DNA of 64,000 bases from Platycnemis pennipes (taxonomy: Eukaryota > Arthropoda > Insecta > Odonata > Platycnemididae), in the NCBI GenBank assembly GCA_933228895.1, contig OW121856.1:22275805-22339804 (forward strand). The letters run 5' to 3'. The notes under the pieces are model-generated. The model saw nothing but the letters and a program-made list of their open reading frames with translations, was not told where the DNA came from and ran no database searches. The stretch's first letter is position 1. The number at the start of each line of letters is the position of its first letter. Both the position numbers and the translations under genes were made by a program. Below, piece after piece: positions 33,643 through 44,654 of the stretch.

Positions 33643-34265
33643 TCATATCTCAGTTTCTACGCAGTCTTTACAAATTTTCTTCGTGCATTCCAAGCACACA
33701 GGCTTTTTGCATCGCAAACAGAAGAAAGAGGTTTTCCGTCTTTTGTATGGCAGGCACAGTCTACATGTTGTCCGCTTCTCGAGCATTTCAACTTCTTCAG
33801 CCTCTTCCAACGGTAGATGGAGAATTTGCGCAATACTTAATCGTACATGTCTCGGGAGTCTAAGATTTGACATTCTCCTTCTCATATGGGGTCTAACAAG
33901 ATCTGCAGCTATCGATTTAATGAAATTAAATCATGTCATATCTTTCTTATCTTTCGCAGACTGCTTAAGCTCAAAGGAGTTGACAAAGGAGATATCTAAT
34001 ATTCTGAAAAAATACTGCCATTGGCCACCTCCTTGTCCTTCGGCCGCATGTGTAGCTACAGCACATTTGGTCTAAAGCATCTACGCCACCCTTAGTCGTG
34101 CTGTAAAATGCAATAACCTCTAGTTTCCCTGACTATATCGTCACTCACCCTGTAGTACATTCATGAAACTAAGCAAACAGCCTTATTTCTTTTGAGGACA
34201 TGGGATACTAGAGTCATGTTGGCCAAGAATCCGTAAAGTCCGTAAATCTGACTCATAATGCGCTT
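33643..34265 (-). pseudogene. piggyBac-type transposase remnant, C-terminal third
   Basis: On the minus strand, from upstream to downstream: GLYGFLANMTLVSHVLKRNK (about 34200-34256); EVIAFYSTTKGGVDALDQMC (about 34065-34120), the GGVD.LDQM block with a catalytic Asp region; CGRRTRRWPMAVFF; after a frameshift RILDISFVNSFELKQSAKDK; a stop; then FIKSIAADLVRPHMRRRMSN and the end. The last 40 residues hold eight cysteines as CxxC pairs (CRLC, CLRC, CLEC, CKDC), the zinc-binding C-terminal domain that binds the element's ends. Intact proteins have about 550-600 residues; the N-terminal two thirds is missing. Two frameshifts and stops (near 33931 and 34140) show it is dead. The CRD frame itself is uninterrupted. 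The terminus at 33227 is from the same element. Confidence 0.9.
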
Positions 34266-34349
34266 TTGGCAAGGGAAATTAAAACAACCTCAAAATATTA
34301 TGTTGGTGAGGAGAAAATGTGTAAGAAGTGAAGTTAATCATCCGGGTAT

Positions 34350-34870
34350 CAGTCATACTTGTAATCTATCATGGGGAAATCACATTCAAAATATTCGTGG
34401 CACAGTGCCTACTGAGGATTAATGGATTTCTAAACGAACGATGGGTTATTATTCTAGTAAAAAGGGGGAAAATTGTATTTTATACTTTTAAGGCCTCATT
34501 TGGAGCATGTACCAAGCATTTAAGACCCAATGAGCAGTTTTATTTCAGAACTAAGCTAGGTGCAGAGGAAAGCGTTTTGCAGAAAACACTCCCAAGGACG
34601 TACGAAAAGTCTCACTCATGTATTGGAGGAGCTTGATTGGGAAATCCTAGAGACCACTAGGTTGTTTGTTTAAACCCTACTAAATAAATTCAAATTTCAT
34701 GACCCGAATCTGCCAGTGGAGGCAATTTTCCACCTCCATACCACGACAGCAGGACAGACATGTGAAAAACGAAGAGAAATGTAATTTACAAAAAAAAATT
34801 AGTTTTTTACCCCAAACAATACACGACTACATTGAAAACAAAGTATTATTCTTTCCAGAAAATGCTACAA
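34350..34870 (+). pseudogene. Divergent Jockey/CR1-group LINE C-terminal relic
   Basis: Plus strand: NLSWGNHIQNIRGTVPTED (about 34363-34420, SWGxHI motif), a frame change, LLRPHLEHVPSI and stop (about 34487), DPMSSFISELS, stop, VQRKA, then SLTHVLEELDWEILETTRLF (about 34608), and in another frame KISFLPQTIHDYIENKV (about 34795), which corresponds to the FFPRTIRxWN motif. The order of motifs is that of the LINE RT C-terminus, but the sequence differs much from the TAGATG-tailed family, so it is a separate and older lineage. No 3' tail found. Confidence 0.7.
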
Positions 34871-34874
34871 TTTT

Positions 34875-35320
34875 AATTTCCAAATTTTTCGCTAAAATAA
34901 TTTTTGATGGCTGGTGACCTATGGCCAACCCCTACAACTCACCGTTGTGACTGCTCAAAGGATAAAATGCAGATGGACGAAATGTCTAACTTATAAAGCT
35001 GAAAAGATACATTTTCAAGTGATTGACTTTCACATCTTCACTGTAGGTTTCACCAGCATAGGTAGCCTAATATTTTGGTGTATTGTCATCAGACTTTTAT
35101 GTGGAATGTCTAAATAAATTAATCACATTTATTAGATTTAATTAGATTATTTACTGTTCTCATAACGTTTTTCCAGTACGACTCCCGCTGTTATCTTGTC
35201 TTATGTAATGTTACGATCTTCTTTCCGTACTGTAGAGTAAACATTCGTAACCCTGCCCTGACTATGACGTGCCAGTATTCCTTTTTTTTGAAGTGGAATT
35301 ATTTTCGGGTCGCGGGACGG
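34875..35320. other. Spacer
   Basis: Nothing firm. The minus strand near 35035-35090 has GTCTGATGACAATACACC and GGTGAAACC, superficially like a Penelope tail. Confidence 0.35.
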
Positions 35321-35324
35321 TCCA

Positions 35325-35860
35325 GGGCCGAAAATCTTCACCCAAAGGGCCGGCCGGCCGGTCGTTCATACGACGTCCTGGGTGGTTATCTACTCCCGTC
35401 CGGCCTCTCCAACCCCGGAGTGGGGACATCAATAATCCATTGTTATGACATCTTGTCGGAATTTATGGGAAGTGATTTTTACACCCTATGAATAAGGGAA
35501 CAGCGCAGGGGTGAGTGCTTCCTCTGCCGGACCTCGGGTCCCTGCCGTTCATTTGCGAGCCTAGGACTCCCTCCTTCACCCTTCTCTCACTCTCCTGCCC
35601 CTTTCCCAAACACCCCCATACCTCATTGAGAGAGAGATAAACCCGTGTTGTTGCCCGAAAAAGCCCAAGCGAGTGGGTCCATCCACATATCCTTCTCTGC
35701 ACCCTCTCCCATTCCCTGCCCGCATAATGCAGCAGGGGCGTATTGCTTTAGTTATCCCCGTGGGGGAGCGTGAGTTCTCAGCCAGTTCCTCAGATTCCTC
35801 TCATTCCTTCACGACTCTTGCCTTCGCGTCTCCGTGTTGACAAGCGGGACTTTGCTTTTC
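35325..35860. other. GC-rich block
   Basis: Includes GGCCGGCCGGCC (35349-35360) and further C-rich sequence. Open frames are compositional. No gene recognised. Confidence 0.35.
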
Positions 35861-36171
35861 CATAATGCAACGACCTTGGATGGAGAAGATTCAGCTGGTG
35901 TGGGGTATCTACTGAGACAAGTTCCTTGGTGTGAGCAGAGAAGTTCACTGGGTGGGATTCGGGAAAGAAGAGCGACTTGGTTCTTCTACTTTGGAAATTA
36001 TCGTAGGATAAAGATTCTCACGATCAAGAATCAAGGACCAGCCCTTTGGGTTTCTAGGGCACTATGCTACTCACGATTTTTTTCGCAAATACAATTTGTG
36101 CCTGTATAAGCTGGCATTTATGTACTTTCACGGGTCATCAAGAGTTACATTTGTATTCAGGGTGGGAACAA

Positions 36172-36260
36172 ACCAGTATCCAGATGGTTTTTGGTTATCA
36201 GAGGACTAGCTTTATTCCTAATGATCGGGTTTGGATCCTGGCAGCGACGTATATTTTTTA
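36172..36260 (+). repeat. tRNA-derived SINE head (candidate)
   Basis: TGGTTTTTGGTTATCAGAGG (from about 36184) resembles an A box (TRGYNNANNNGG) with the following D-arm, and GGGTTTGGATCCTGG (36227-36241) a B box. The spacing of roughly 34-40 bases fits a tRNA-type promoter. GCAGCGACG then closes the tRNA-like part. Different from the SINE at 44650. Confidence 0.45.
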
Positions 36261-36589
36261 ATTCGTCTACTTGTCCCTACTGGAGTACCATGTGGAGAGT
36301 ACTAGCTTCTCCGTCAGCCCTAGAAACCTAAATTATAGTCGGCGGTGACTTTTATTGTACAGTTTGATGTAGCTTCGATCCCTGAATGATTAAATAAGCA
36401 AATTATTATTGAGATGTCAGTTACACAATGATTGCTAAATGTTTCGTATTGCTCTTAAGTAAGTCCATATAATTATATTATTTTCTGCATGCTTATTAAG
36501 ATTATTTTAGCGACTAAATGATATAAGGGCGGAAAATATTTTTCAGGAGCCCTATCATACATGTGATTTCCGTATCTTCTCTGCTCTGC

Positions 36590-36915
36590 TCATAAAATAC
36601 ACCATTCTATTACAGCTACCCGTTTTTTCCCTTTCTATATCATACTTACCTTCCATTCTTCCCTGATTCTTGTTCTTCTAAAACTCTCTCCCCTTTTCTC
36701 CAATTTCACTCACAAATTGTCCCCTAATTTACTGAACAAACCAGTTTTCCTGCCAAACAATTTCAAGCGCATCCTTATTTATTTTCCTTCCACACCCACC
36801 ATAGCTTTTCCATCGCCATCCACACCCACACTTCAAACCCTTTCATTCATTTCTCATCTTTTTCCATTAAACTTCGATCCCATACAAGGCTGCTCATCTT
36901 TTGTCTTTTCGTCAT
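36590..36915 (-). pseudogene. RTE-type LINE C-terminal relic, divergent
   Basis: The minus strand near 36780-36890 reads LMEKDEK, stop, MKGFEVWVWMAMEKLWWVWK, which parallels the block LxKxDEKRIxAFEMWxWRRMEKIxW of RTE elements. Further on come GEKGR and GRMEGKYDIER, paralleling VGEKR and EGKMxGKRxRGR. Order and spacing fit. Many stops, and replacement of the arginines, show long decay. A third RTE lineage in the window. Confidence 0.5.
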
Positions 36916-36919
36916 AATT

Positions 36920-38750
36920 TTATTTTCATTCTTCCTGAAAGCACCAGTAAATAACTAGATAGAAACTGATAATTCACTGAAGGAAGGAGCACTTCTCTGT
37001 ACGATAAGGAATGTACAGCTAAACATGAAGTCGAATGGCAATATTTATCATAATTTTTGCGAGAAAAGAATATAAATTCAAGGATTATCCTGTAAATGCT
37101 ATTGAAGATGCAAGGGAAAAGAAATTTCTGAACCTACATGTTCAACAACTAAATGCTAACATCCTAAATATCTCCTTATTTCGGTCCGCTCTTGTATGAT
37201 ATCTGTAGATAAAATAATTGGTATTCAATAGAAAATAATTGATTTGGTATACTATACGCTTCAGAATATGATGAAATGAAATAGGCTTCGTTGGTGTTCA
37301 CTAAAATAATAAACATGTTCTGTGAAAATTCGTGAGAGAAAAAATAGTTGAAATATAAAGATTTACGATATTTTGGATCAATGAGGGAAACGATTTCATG
37401 ATGGGAATGCAAATATGATAGTATATTGAAGTTAAAAAAATGATTATCCAAAGCTATTGCAATCTCATGTTTCAACTGTAAGACTGTTATGACAAACATC
37501 ACTTTCCCATTCCTCAAGAGGTTAACCCTTTCGTACAATAACGTTTTCCTCTTTTTTTTGCAACTCTCAACTCCACCACTGAAGTTAATTTTATTCATTG
37601 TTTCTATACTACTAGTGTCCAAACGCAATTGAGTTGGTTAACGTTCCCGAAGAGATTTTCATATTCTTATTCAGAGTTTCCACGGAATCATTTTTGTATA
37701 TTATGTGCATGAAAGTGCTTTTCTACGTAAGAAGTATGATAGTGGCGCACACATCGTTTATTTATATTTTTTCTGTGTTTATATCATTTTTCCCAATTAC
37801 AAGTACAAATTGCAATACTTTTTGACATTTATTTTATTGACGCTCCAGATTTTGACCGCGCAAGATGCACGACTGTCACTTTGCCGAATATTTATGAAAA
37901 TATTCAACACGCTTAATAATTATTTTTCAAAGCTTTTTCGTTTCAATTCTTATTGCAGAAATCATTTTGAAGGCGGGTGACTAACCTCCCTCCGCTACAC
38001 ATCCTCTCAATGGCTCGCATTAGTGTTATATACATGTGCACGAAACTGTAATCTAATGTGGCAGAAACTATGAGTTATTTGAAGAACTTGCAATACACAA
38101 CTATGAATATTTCACAATGGTGATAACGTCTGATACGCATCCCGATTACAGTGGGGCTTTGTCCGTTCCGAGGAAGTTTTGCAAGATGAAGAATTAGTCC
38201 CTCCTTGCGGTATTTAACATAAATTTGGTTCTGGTACTAAGACGGTTTCGTTGAGATCGAGAACAAGACCTCATAATGACCATGTACTACATTACATAAA
38301 GGCTCTACAGGGAACGAAATTAACCGAAGATTCACGCAACTTTGTTCATTACTCGGCATCTTTTTGTCGCATCACGGCTATGGTCTGCAACAGTAGCCTT
38401 CGGACACAAAGCTCCTAGGGACTACAGATAAATGGGGGACTATGTATCCCCAAGCATCTAAATTCTAGTTCTGAACTTTGTGAGGATAAGCGTGGAATGA
38501 ATTCCACCCGCTAACAGAGCATTTACCTACACCGTAACACCGGGTCTCCTCTACATGCCTTGGGAAATCAAATTGGTCAGCATTTTGCATGATGATAAAG
38601 GGCAAAAAAATGTTCATTTGAGAAAAATCAAAACTTTGAGGGGGCAACTTTGGAAAATAGCAATGATATAGATGCTTATGACCAAAGTAAATACATGAAT
38701 CATTTAACATGACGAAACAAAACATTAGCAGATCTACCACGAAGCCACTG
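36920..38750. other. Long AT-rich gene-free stretch
   Basis: A minus-strand frame of 150 codons (37176-37628) is rich in Phe, Tyr, Asn, Ile and Lys, as expected from AT-rich random DNA. No motif. Not called a gene. Confidence 0.5.
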
Positions 38751-38753
38751 CAG

Positions 38754-38795
38754 CACAATGGGTTGCAATCGAAAAAATCTGACCAAAGTTCATAT
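38754..38795 (+). repeat. Dispersed CAC..TGGG element terminus, copy 2
   Basis: CACAATGGGTTGCAATCG, A run, TCTGACCAAAGTTC. Matches copy 1 at 5697 over about 38 positions with a few differences. Flanked upstream by CCACTGCAG. CACAATGG is exactly of the CACWATGG type reported for Transib ends. Confidence 0.5.
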
Positions 38796-39064
38796 CTCCT
38801 TTGTTTTTTAAACAAGAGCAATGAAATTTTCAGAACATCATGCTATTTGGTCTCAAACTTAAATCCAATATTTAGAAGCCGTAGACTAGTCACGGACCAC
38901 TTTAAGACAAAATGGCGGAAACCACAAAATCCACTTCGCTAGCAATCATACGGACGGTCATCTAATATTTCTTTTCCCTGAAGAAGAATATTTCAAACGT
39001 CTAAAAACAACTATCATTCACTAGCGGATATTGATGATTGACGCACACTGCGTACATTTTACTG

Positions 39065-39096
39065 TATCGATTCATATATCGATATAAACATCGATA
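39065..39096. promoter_or_regulatory. Cluster of three ATCGAT motifs, one perfect DRE (TATCGATA)
   Basis: TATCGATT (39065-39072), TATCGATA (39077-39084) and CATCGATA (39089-39096) are evenly spaced at 12 bp. TATCGATA is the established DREF/BEAF site of insects. Even spacing is unusual in AT-rich background. No promoter or gene is visible nearby. Confidence 0.35.
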
Positions 39097-39109
39097 CCAA
39101 AAACAACTG

Positions 39110-40195
39110 AATGTAGTTACAAAATTAGCATCAGAATTTCTGTAAAATGTGAGCGATGGGTTCAATTGTGATTCAAATCGGAATATTAAGAATAAAAGCA
39201 CTATTAAGAATATTTCATGCATACAATTTATCCGTTTTTACCTAACAAACTCTCTTCATCTGAGTCCGATTCTACATCATCATTGTCCTCTTAATCTGTT
39301 GAACCCTGTATTAGAAGAAAATTCCGTACCTCCTAAGGACATTCTCCGTTTCTTTTCCAGTATTTATCTTGTTGAAATTAGTGGATCCGAACTTATTAGT
39401 AGTCTTTGGAAAATATCCTACAATTATTTTTTCCAAGACTTTTTCCTCGAGTGGTGCTCCCTGAAGCTTTTGATGTCCCTTTGCCTGGATTCCAGAGATT
39501 CATCCGAGAATCTTCCAGTACTTACAGTACTGCAAAAACATTTATTCATGAACTGCGACAATACTATATTTATTGGAATCTATTGAAATATTTATTTTTT
39601 CCGCACAGATATTGTAGCGCAGCTGACTTCTTTGACTGAACATTCTGTTCCGCAACTGTCAGCATAATGTCATGTATTTCTTTAAGAGGAATTTATTCAG
39701 GATTTATCTTCTCCTTTGTGTCGGTGTCATGAATATAAACCAACATAAAAAACTATTGCTGATCAAATAAAAGATAATTGTAAAATCTCTTTTATTATAC
39801 GAGAAGACAACTTCGATGCCTGAGAACCAATGTTGCTCTGAAGCCTGCTCTTATCGTTCTCTAGCACTCTTCTGATAGATGGATAATTCCGTAACAACTC
39901 CTCGATTCCATGTTGATGAACCGAAAACACATGAGTTATTCCACTCACAGCAGCAAAATAAGACTGAATCGCTCCGCGAAAACGAGTGGGAGAGAAAGTT
40001 ACGCAACGAATGGGAAACGCACAATTTCGGAAAAACCCTCAAATCATTTGGCGAAACGGACGCACACGTGTGTGAGAGAACCTGTGCTCTGGGGAACATA
40101 AATAGATTTGCCTGTGAAGGGGTAATAAACTAATTAGCGGCATCTTTAGAAACTTTTCGGAGTTTTAAATGTCGTCCTATTGCAACAAATTGCTG
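39110..40195. other. Non-coding or unidentified stretch
   Basis: Plus-strand frames at 39149-39586 and 39879-40133 are open but unrecognised. The second is rich in Glu, Asn, Arg and Thr rather than the hydrophobic bias of random AT-rich DNA, and lies just ahead of the 90-bp repeat. An unknown old coding relic is possible. Confidence 0.3.
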
Positions 40196-40407
40196 TTCAG
40201 GGAACTAAAACTGTAGTGCAAGTGAGGGATATTACTAGGGAAAAAAGGCTGGGGGAATCTCTCAGAGTTGCGGAGGATTACCGCGGTCATGGAACTAAAA
40301 CTTTAGTGCAGGTGAGGGATCTTACTGGAGACAAAAGGCTGGACGAACGTCTCAGGGTCGCGGAGGATTACCGCGGTCGGCCCGAGTATGACCACGCTCG
40401 CTCATGA
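40180..40407 (+). CDS. Unrecognised short frame built on a 30-residue repeat
   Basis: The 75-codon frame consists mainly of two copies of a 30-residue unit: GTKTVVQVRDITREKRLGES, then LRVAEDYRGH, and GTKTLVQVRDLTGDKRLDER, then LRVAEDYRGR. It is charged, with no membrane segment or signal peptide. I do not recognise it. Between the copies the 90-bp unit differs at about 15 positions without any indel, and several changes are synonymous or conservative (V/L, I/L, E/D). It may be an exon fragment of a repeat protein, a transposon relic, or a minisatellite that happens to be open. The ATG start is not supported by any context. Confidence 0.3.
   Translation: MQQIAVQGTKTVVQVRDITREKRLGESLRVAEDYRGHGTKTLVQVRDLTGDKRLDERLRVAEDYRGRPEYDHARS
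40201..40380. repeat. Tandem duplication, 2 x 90 bp
   Basis: GGAACTAAAACT starts a unit at 40201 and again at 40291. The unit is exactly 90 bp with no gaps and about 83% identity, ending in GCGGAGGATTACCGCGGTC in both copies. Confidence 0.92.
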
Positions 40408-40409
40408 GC

Positions 40410-41180
40410 ATTGTGGCTTGTCCTTTTGGAAGGGTGAAGTAACCGCTGTAGGGAAAGTTCTACAGTTCGTTGAATGCAAGAGAACATGCTGATGTTTCAT
40501 ATGCCTACTTCATGAGGTTGTTAAGTGCCCAGCCAGGAGCCTCGAAGTTTAATACCAAAAATATTACAGAACTCTCTTTATTCTTGTTCTCTAATTATTG
40601 CTATCTATTCCTCGTGATTCTTACTGTACTAAAATATTTTAGTAATTTAATTGGCCTTAGATCCAAAACTATGGAGAATGGAATAAAATTCTGAGTAAAG
40701 GTTGGTAGTAACGAAATTAAAATATTCATTAAGCTAATTTCGGACGGTTCGCCGGACGGTTGACACGCCTCATAGAACATATTTCATCTTAAATGGCGCG
40801 GAGGCAAGTTGGGGCAATGTTTTTTTTTATAAACACCTAGTAAGGATGTTGTAATATAAGTATCTCATTGTCGTTATGTGTCGATCCTAAAGTGTTTGAT
40901 AACATAATATGAAAATCAGGTAAAAAACAGGGTATGTTAATTGTTTAATAATTATCAACAAAAATTGGTTTACAAAATAAAACGACCACGTACTGTCTGT
41001 TAGAAAGGTGCCTACTTATCTTTAATACTTTTAAAATAATCATAATTGCTTTCAGGTGGCCATACGAGCAAAGAGAATACACGAGCTTTCGCGAAAATCC
41101 TTCTTCGTAGGATTTTGACAATTTTTTGTCAACTTTAATGGGCTCTGCTGACCTAAAAAAAGGCTCAAAAATTAAAAAAA
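40410..41180. other. AT-rich stretch, nothing recognised
   Basis: A short frame at 40470-40694 has no motif. Confidence 0.4.
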
Positions 41181-41254
41181 CCTTGGTTCTTTGTAGCGTG
41201 GATGTTGTAAACTCAAACTGCCAAGCTGCAGGGTCTCAATTTAGAAGTCAAATT

Positions 41255-41293
41255 TTGAATTTTGGCCAAATTTTTCGATTTCAGCCCACAGTG
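41255..41293 (-). repeat. Dispersed CAC..TGGG element terminus, copy 3
   Basis: On the minus strand, starting at 41293: CACTGTGGGCTGAAATCG, five A, TTTGGCCAAAATTC. Same order and spacing as copies 1 and 2. The element interior would lie to the left of this position. Confidence 0.45.
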
Positions 41294-41299
41294 CGTAGG

Positions 41300-41875
41300 T
41301 GTATCGGCATTACTTTTAGCCCTACAGAGTATATTATGACAACTTTAAGGTACATACTTACAATACGTAATGAACCATGAATAATGGATCAATACATAAA
41401 GGAGATTATTTTATATACCCTATGAGTAGGCATTTAGCAGAGAAACTCGATGGTCATTATCGATTATATCCGATGACTTCCGAATTACATGCTTTTCTGG
41501 CTACAGGTTCTTTGTATCTAAGTGTTGCCAAGGCCTAGAGCTAGAGAAATCATGTTGTTGTTATTTATGGTGCTTCAAACACATACAAGCGCACAAAGTT
41601 CGTATTTGATAACACTGAAAACGCTCATCTGGTTTTCCAATGCAGAACGACTTTAGATATTTTGGCAACTACTTCAAAAAACGTATCGAATCAAGAACGA
41701 GTAACCTAATTTGAGGAATAAATGCAGAGAATAAATGCTTGGCAAATAAATACATTTTTTCGAGAACGATTATGGGTTTTTGGGGAAAGTGTATTTTTTC
41801 TACTCTCGGAAGTTTTAGAGAAAAACTTCTTCCTCAGATCAGCATATTTCCAAATGTTCTCATTCTTATAAGTCA
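41300..41875. other. Spacer
   Basis: Nothing recognised. Confidence 0.4.
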
Positions 41876-41879
41876 TAGA

Positions 41880-42560
41880 TCGTTCACCTCATTTCATTTC
41901 CTGTTCACCGTTCTCCGATGGCAACGACGTAATGAGCTCAGTCCCTTCAAAGGGAACGAATACTCTTTACCCGTTCCCGTCCATTTCACGCGTCGTTGAT
42001 TCACCTTTTTAACGGCTTTAGGTATTTTGAAAGCTTTTAAATTACGAAATGACATTCGGTGTCCCATTAAGGCTCGAATTGTCGACGAAATGGACCGATT
42101 CGAATGAGCATTAGTGCGGATCAAAGCGGCGAGGACGGAGTGGTGTTTTCTCGTGAGATCTGGAAGGAAAGGGGGCTTTAGGGGGAGTGGGGACGGGAGT
42201 GTGGTGGGAGGGGAAGGGTATGGGGCCACCCCTTCAATCGACCCACGCTGCTCTAGGGGTCGGGGGTAGGGAACGACGGTGAAACTTAGGCATCAATACC
42301 GCCTCCGAAAAGAGCAGCCGAAGGGTGCGAAATAGAGGAAGAGGCTGCACTCATTAATCACGTTTTAATAAGTGTCACCGGATCCTCGACGCGTTTGATT
42401 TAGGGCTACACTCGAGAATCTGGTCCGTAGGAAAAGCACGCGTCTCGAGAAGAAATCCAAAAGATGGAATACGTTAGAGTTCCCCTCCACCCCATTTTTG
42501 CACCCCTGAGGACTTCCGTTCCCTTACCCCCATCCGGCTCCTCCATCACCTCCAGAATAT
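41880..42560. other. GC-rich, CpG-containing block
   Basis: Elevated GC with CGTTCC, GGCGAGGACGG and GGGGGAGTGGGGACGGG-type runs; purine-rich in the middle, pyrimidine-rich at both ends. The minus-strand 111-codon frame has no domain. Possible regulatory block. Confidence 0.35.
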
Positions 42561-42599
42561 ATTTTTTCGGATCATTACCTTTTTTCCGTGACCAGATAC

Positions 42600-43375
42600 A
42601 GCCTTCATTCCTCAGCGGGAAGAGTTGGGTAGGAATTTAGAGCTGTAATTTATAGCGCCCTTTATTCATGTTATCTTTATTGAATTGATAGATTTTTCAG
42701 AAATGTACATGAAAATCAGGTGTCTTAAATTTAATTTCATGGGAGCAGTCGTTAAAAGTGTGAGAAAGGTTAGTCTAAGTGTCTTTGGTTTAAATTTAAT
42801 AAAAAAATAAGGTCAAGAGGTTTTATACAACGTGGCTCCTTATGTTACACAATCATTTTGGGAACCACACGTGAAGAAAAACTAATATTTAAGTTTTTTG
42901 CAAAATTCATTAGGTAATACCTTACTAAACGCCTAGCTTGCAAGCAAGAATATTAGAAGGATACAATTCTGTTCATGGAAGTAGTATAACATACGAGAGC
43001 TAAAAATTACTAAGGTTACCAAAAAACTCCAGTTAGGTTACCAAGAGAAAATAGAGTGCACTATATTATACATGCATGCTTGTTATGCATTCTGCCATGC
43101 CTAAATACCGAGAGAAGATAGACCAGTGGCCTAGATGAGAGATTGTTTTTCTATTAGGAGAAGATCAGTTAAATTTGTGTGAAGCTCAAGAAGGACGCAT
43201 TAGAGAATGTCATTCCGGTTAATAATGTCTAAACACGATTAACTTAATGATGCCAATCTTAGGTATATTACTCACTTGGCTTTATGATTTATTACATAGT
43301 TTAAAAAATAGTATAGCAGTCACTTAACAAAGGATATAATTCAATGGGCGTCGTGGAACTCACCACTATTCTGTC
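42600..43375. other. AT-rich stretch
   Basis: Nothing recognised. Confidence 0.4.
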
Positions 43376-43379
43376 ATGA

Positions 43380-43900
43380 ATCAACAATGCTACCCTCATC
43401 CTTCTTCACCTCCATTCGCAAATTCCTAAATCGAATTTGCTAACTCTATCATCCCATTTTCTCGGTCCTTCCAAACTCTCAGTCACCTTTTAATGAGGAA
43501 CTCACTTCCATTCCCACTCCCTCCCTCGCTTTCCAACGACTGAATCTTCCTTTAATCGTTGCTCTTCTTCTTGAAAACTGTTCCTCTCCTGAAAATCCCT
43601 TCGTTTTTCCCTAATTACCTCTTCCGCATGCCCTTCCACCTCCATTTTTCATCGTCTCTCCTTCCCCACAAATTCTCTCGGCTACCAAAACGAGGACTGA
43701 TCGACATCGCGAGTCATCAATCCCATAATAGGACGATATCAGAGAATTGGGTTCATTTTTTTTCGTCGATGGAAAAGTACAACCTTCTTTTATTGCTTCT
43801 TTCTCCACGTATTTTTTATTTAACTCCGCGCGACAGTTTGATCTCGTTTTGGTATTTGATTCAACTTCCTCCCTCGAAAAATGAACCAAAGTGATGTTAT
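43380..43900. other. Pyrimidine-rich block
   Basis: C/T-rich plus strand, similar in style to 25.3 and 59.2 kb. Opposed open frames of about 100 codons, no motif. Confidence 0.35.
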
Positions 43901-43904
43901 TTTC

Positions 43905-44645
43905 CTGGCTTGAAGCTTAATCCAAAATTCGAATGCGATAGGAGGAAAATACTATCAGACAGCTCTCACTCGGATTAGAGCCTTCAAACACCATTAGGGA
44001 TTTTAGGCCTGAGGTATTACCGATATCCATGTAGTTCTTTCAATATAGCCTTTACACTGTTTATTATTGAGAATTTGACAGATATACTTAGTATGTCAAG
44101 AAAATATCTCCGTCTCAGAAGAGGCATCATAAAGTATTACTGCTAATGGACCTTCAAAGAAATCGATCAACCATATGGTCACGCAAATTTCTTATCTGTA
44201 CATCCTTTGGATTTTCTCCAGAAATGTTTACTTTCTTGATGATTCCATCAAATTAAATGCCTGAGCTTACTGAAATCGACTATTTTTTGGCGTTGACTGC
44301 GCAAATTGTTATAAAAACCTAATAGTGGTGATTTTTATTTTAACCTGGTATTTACTAGCTAATCTCATTTGTAGATTCCTGTATCAGAAGCTACGTTTAA
44401 GCCACAACTAAAGAAGCAAATAATCTAATAGCTATTAAATGTCACCTTGGCCACAGGAGAAAAATAGCTGTCCGTTAGCACTAGAAGATCTCAACCACCC
44501 CATCAAGGTTGGGGCACTTTCAAATAACGGCATGTTCTTTTATTTTTAACAGCATATTAAGCCCAGATATTAAGGTATTTCACGCCTATTAACCCAATTG
44601 AAACCTTTTCAACGCCCGGACATGTTTTTAACCGTTTTAGATAAG
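43905..44645. other. AT-rich stretch
   Basis: Nothing recognised. Confidence 0.4.
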
Positions 44646-44654
44646 ATATGATCT

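Noticed and set aside
35035..35095. Minus-strand CTGATGA ... GGTGAAACC, hammerhead-like
   Set aside because: Stem II would leave several unpaired bases after CTGATGA and the base before GAAA is not the expected C, so the core is not formed.
37176..37628. 150-codon minus-strand open frame
   Set aside because: Composition is that of random AT-rich DNA, with no motif and no conserved block.
39879..40133. 84-codon plus-strand frame upstream of the 90-bp repeat
   Set aside because: Charged composition was interesting, but no motif, no link in frame to the repeat, and an overlapping second frame is also open.
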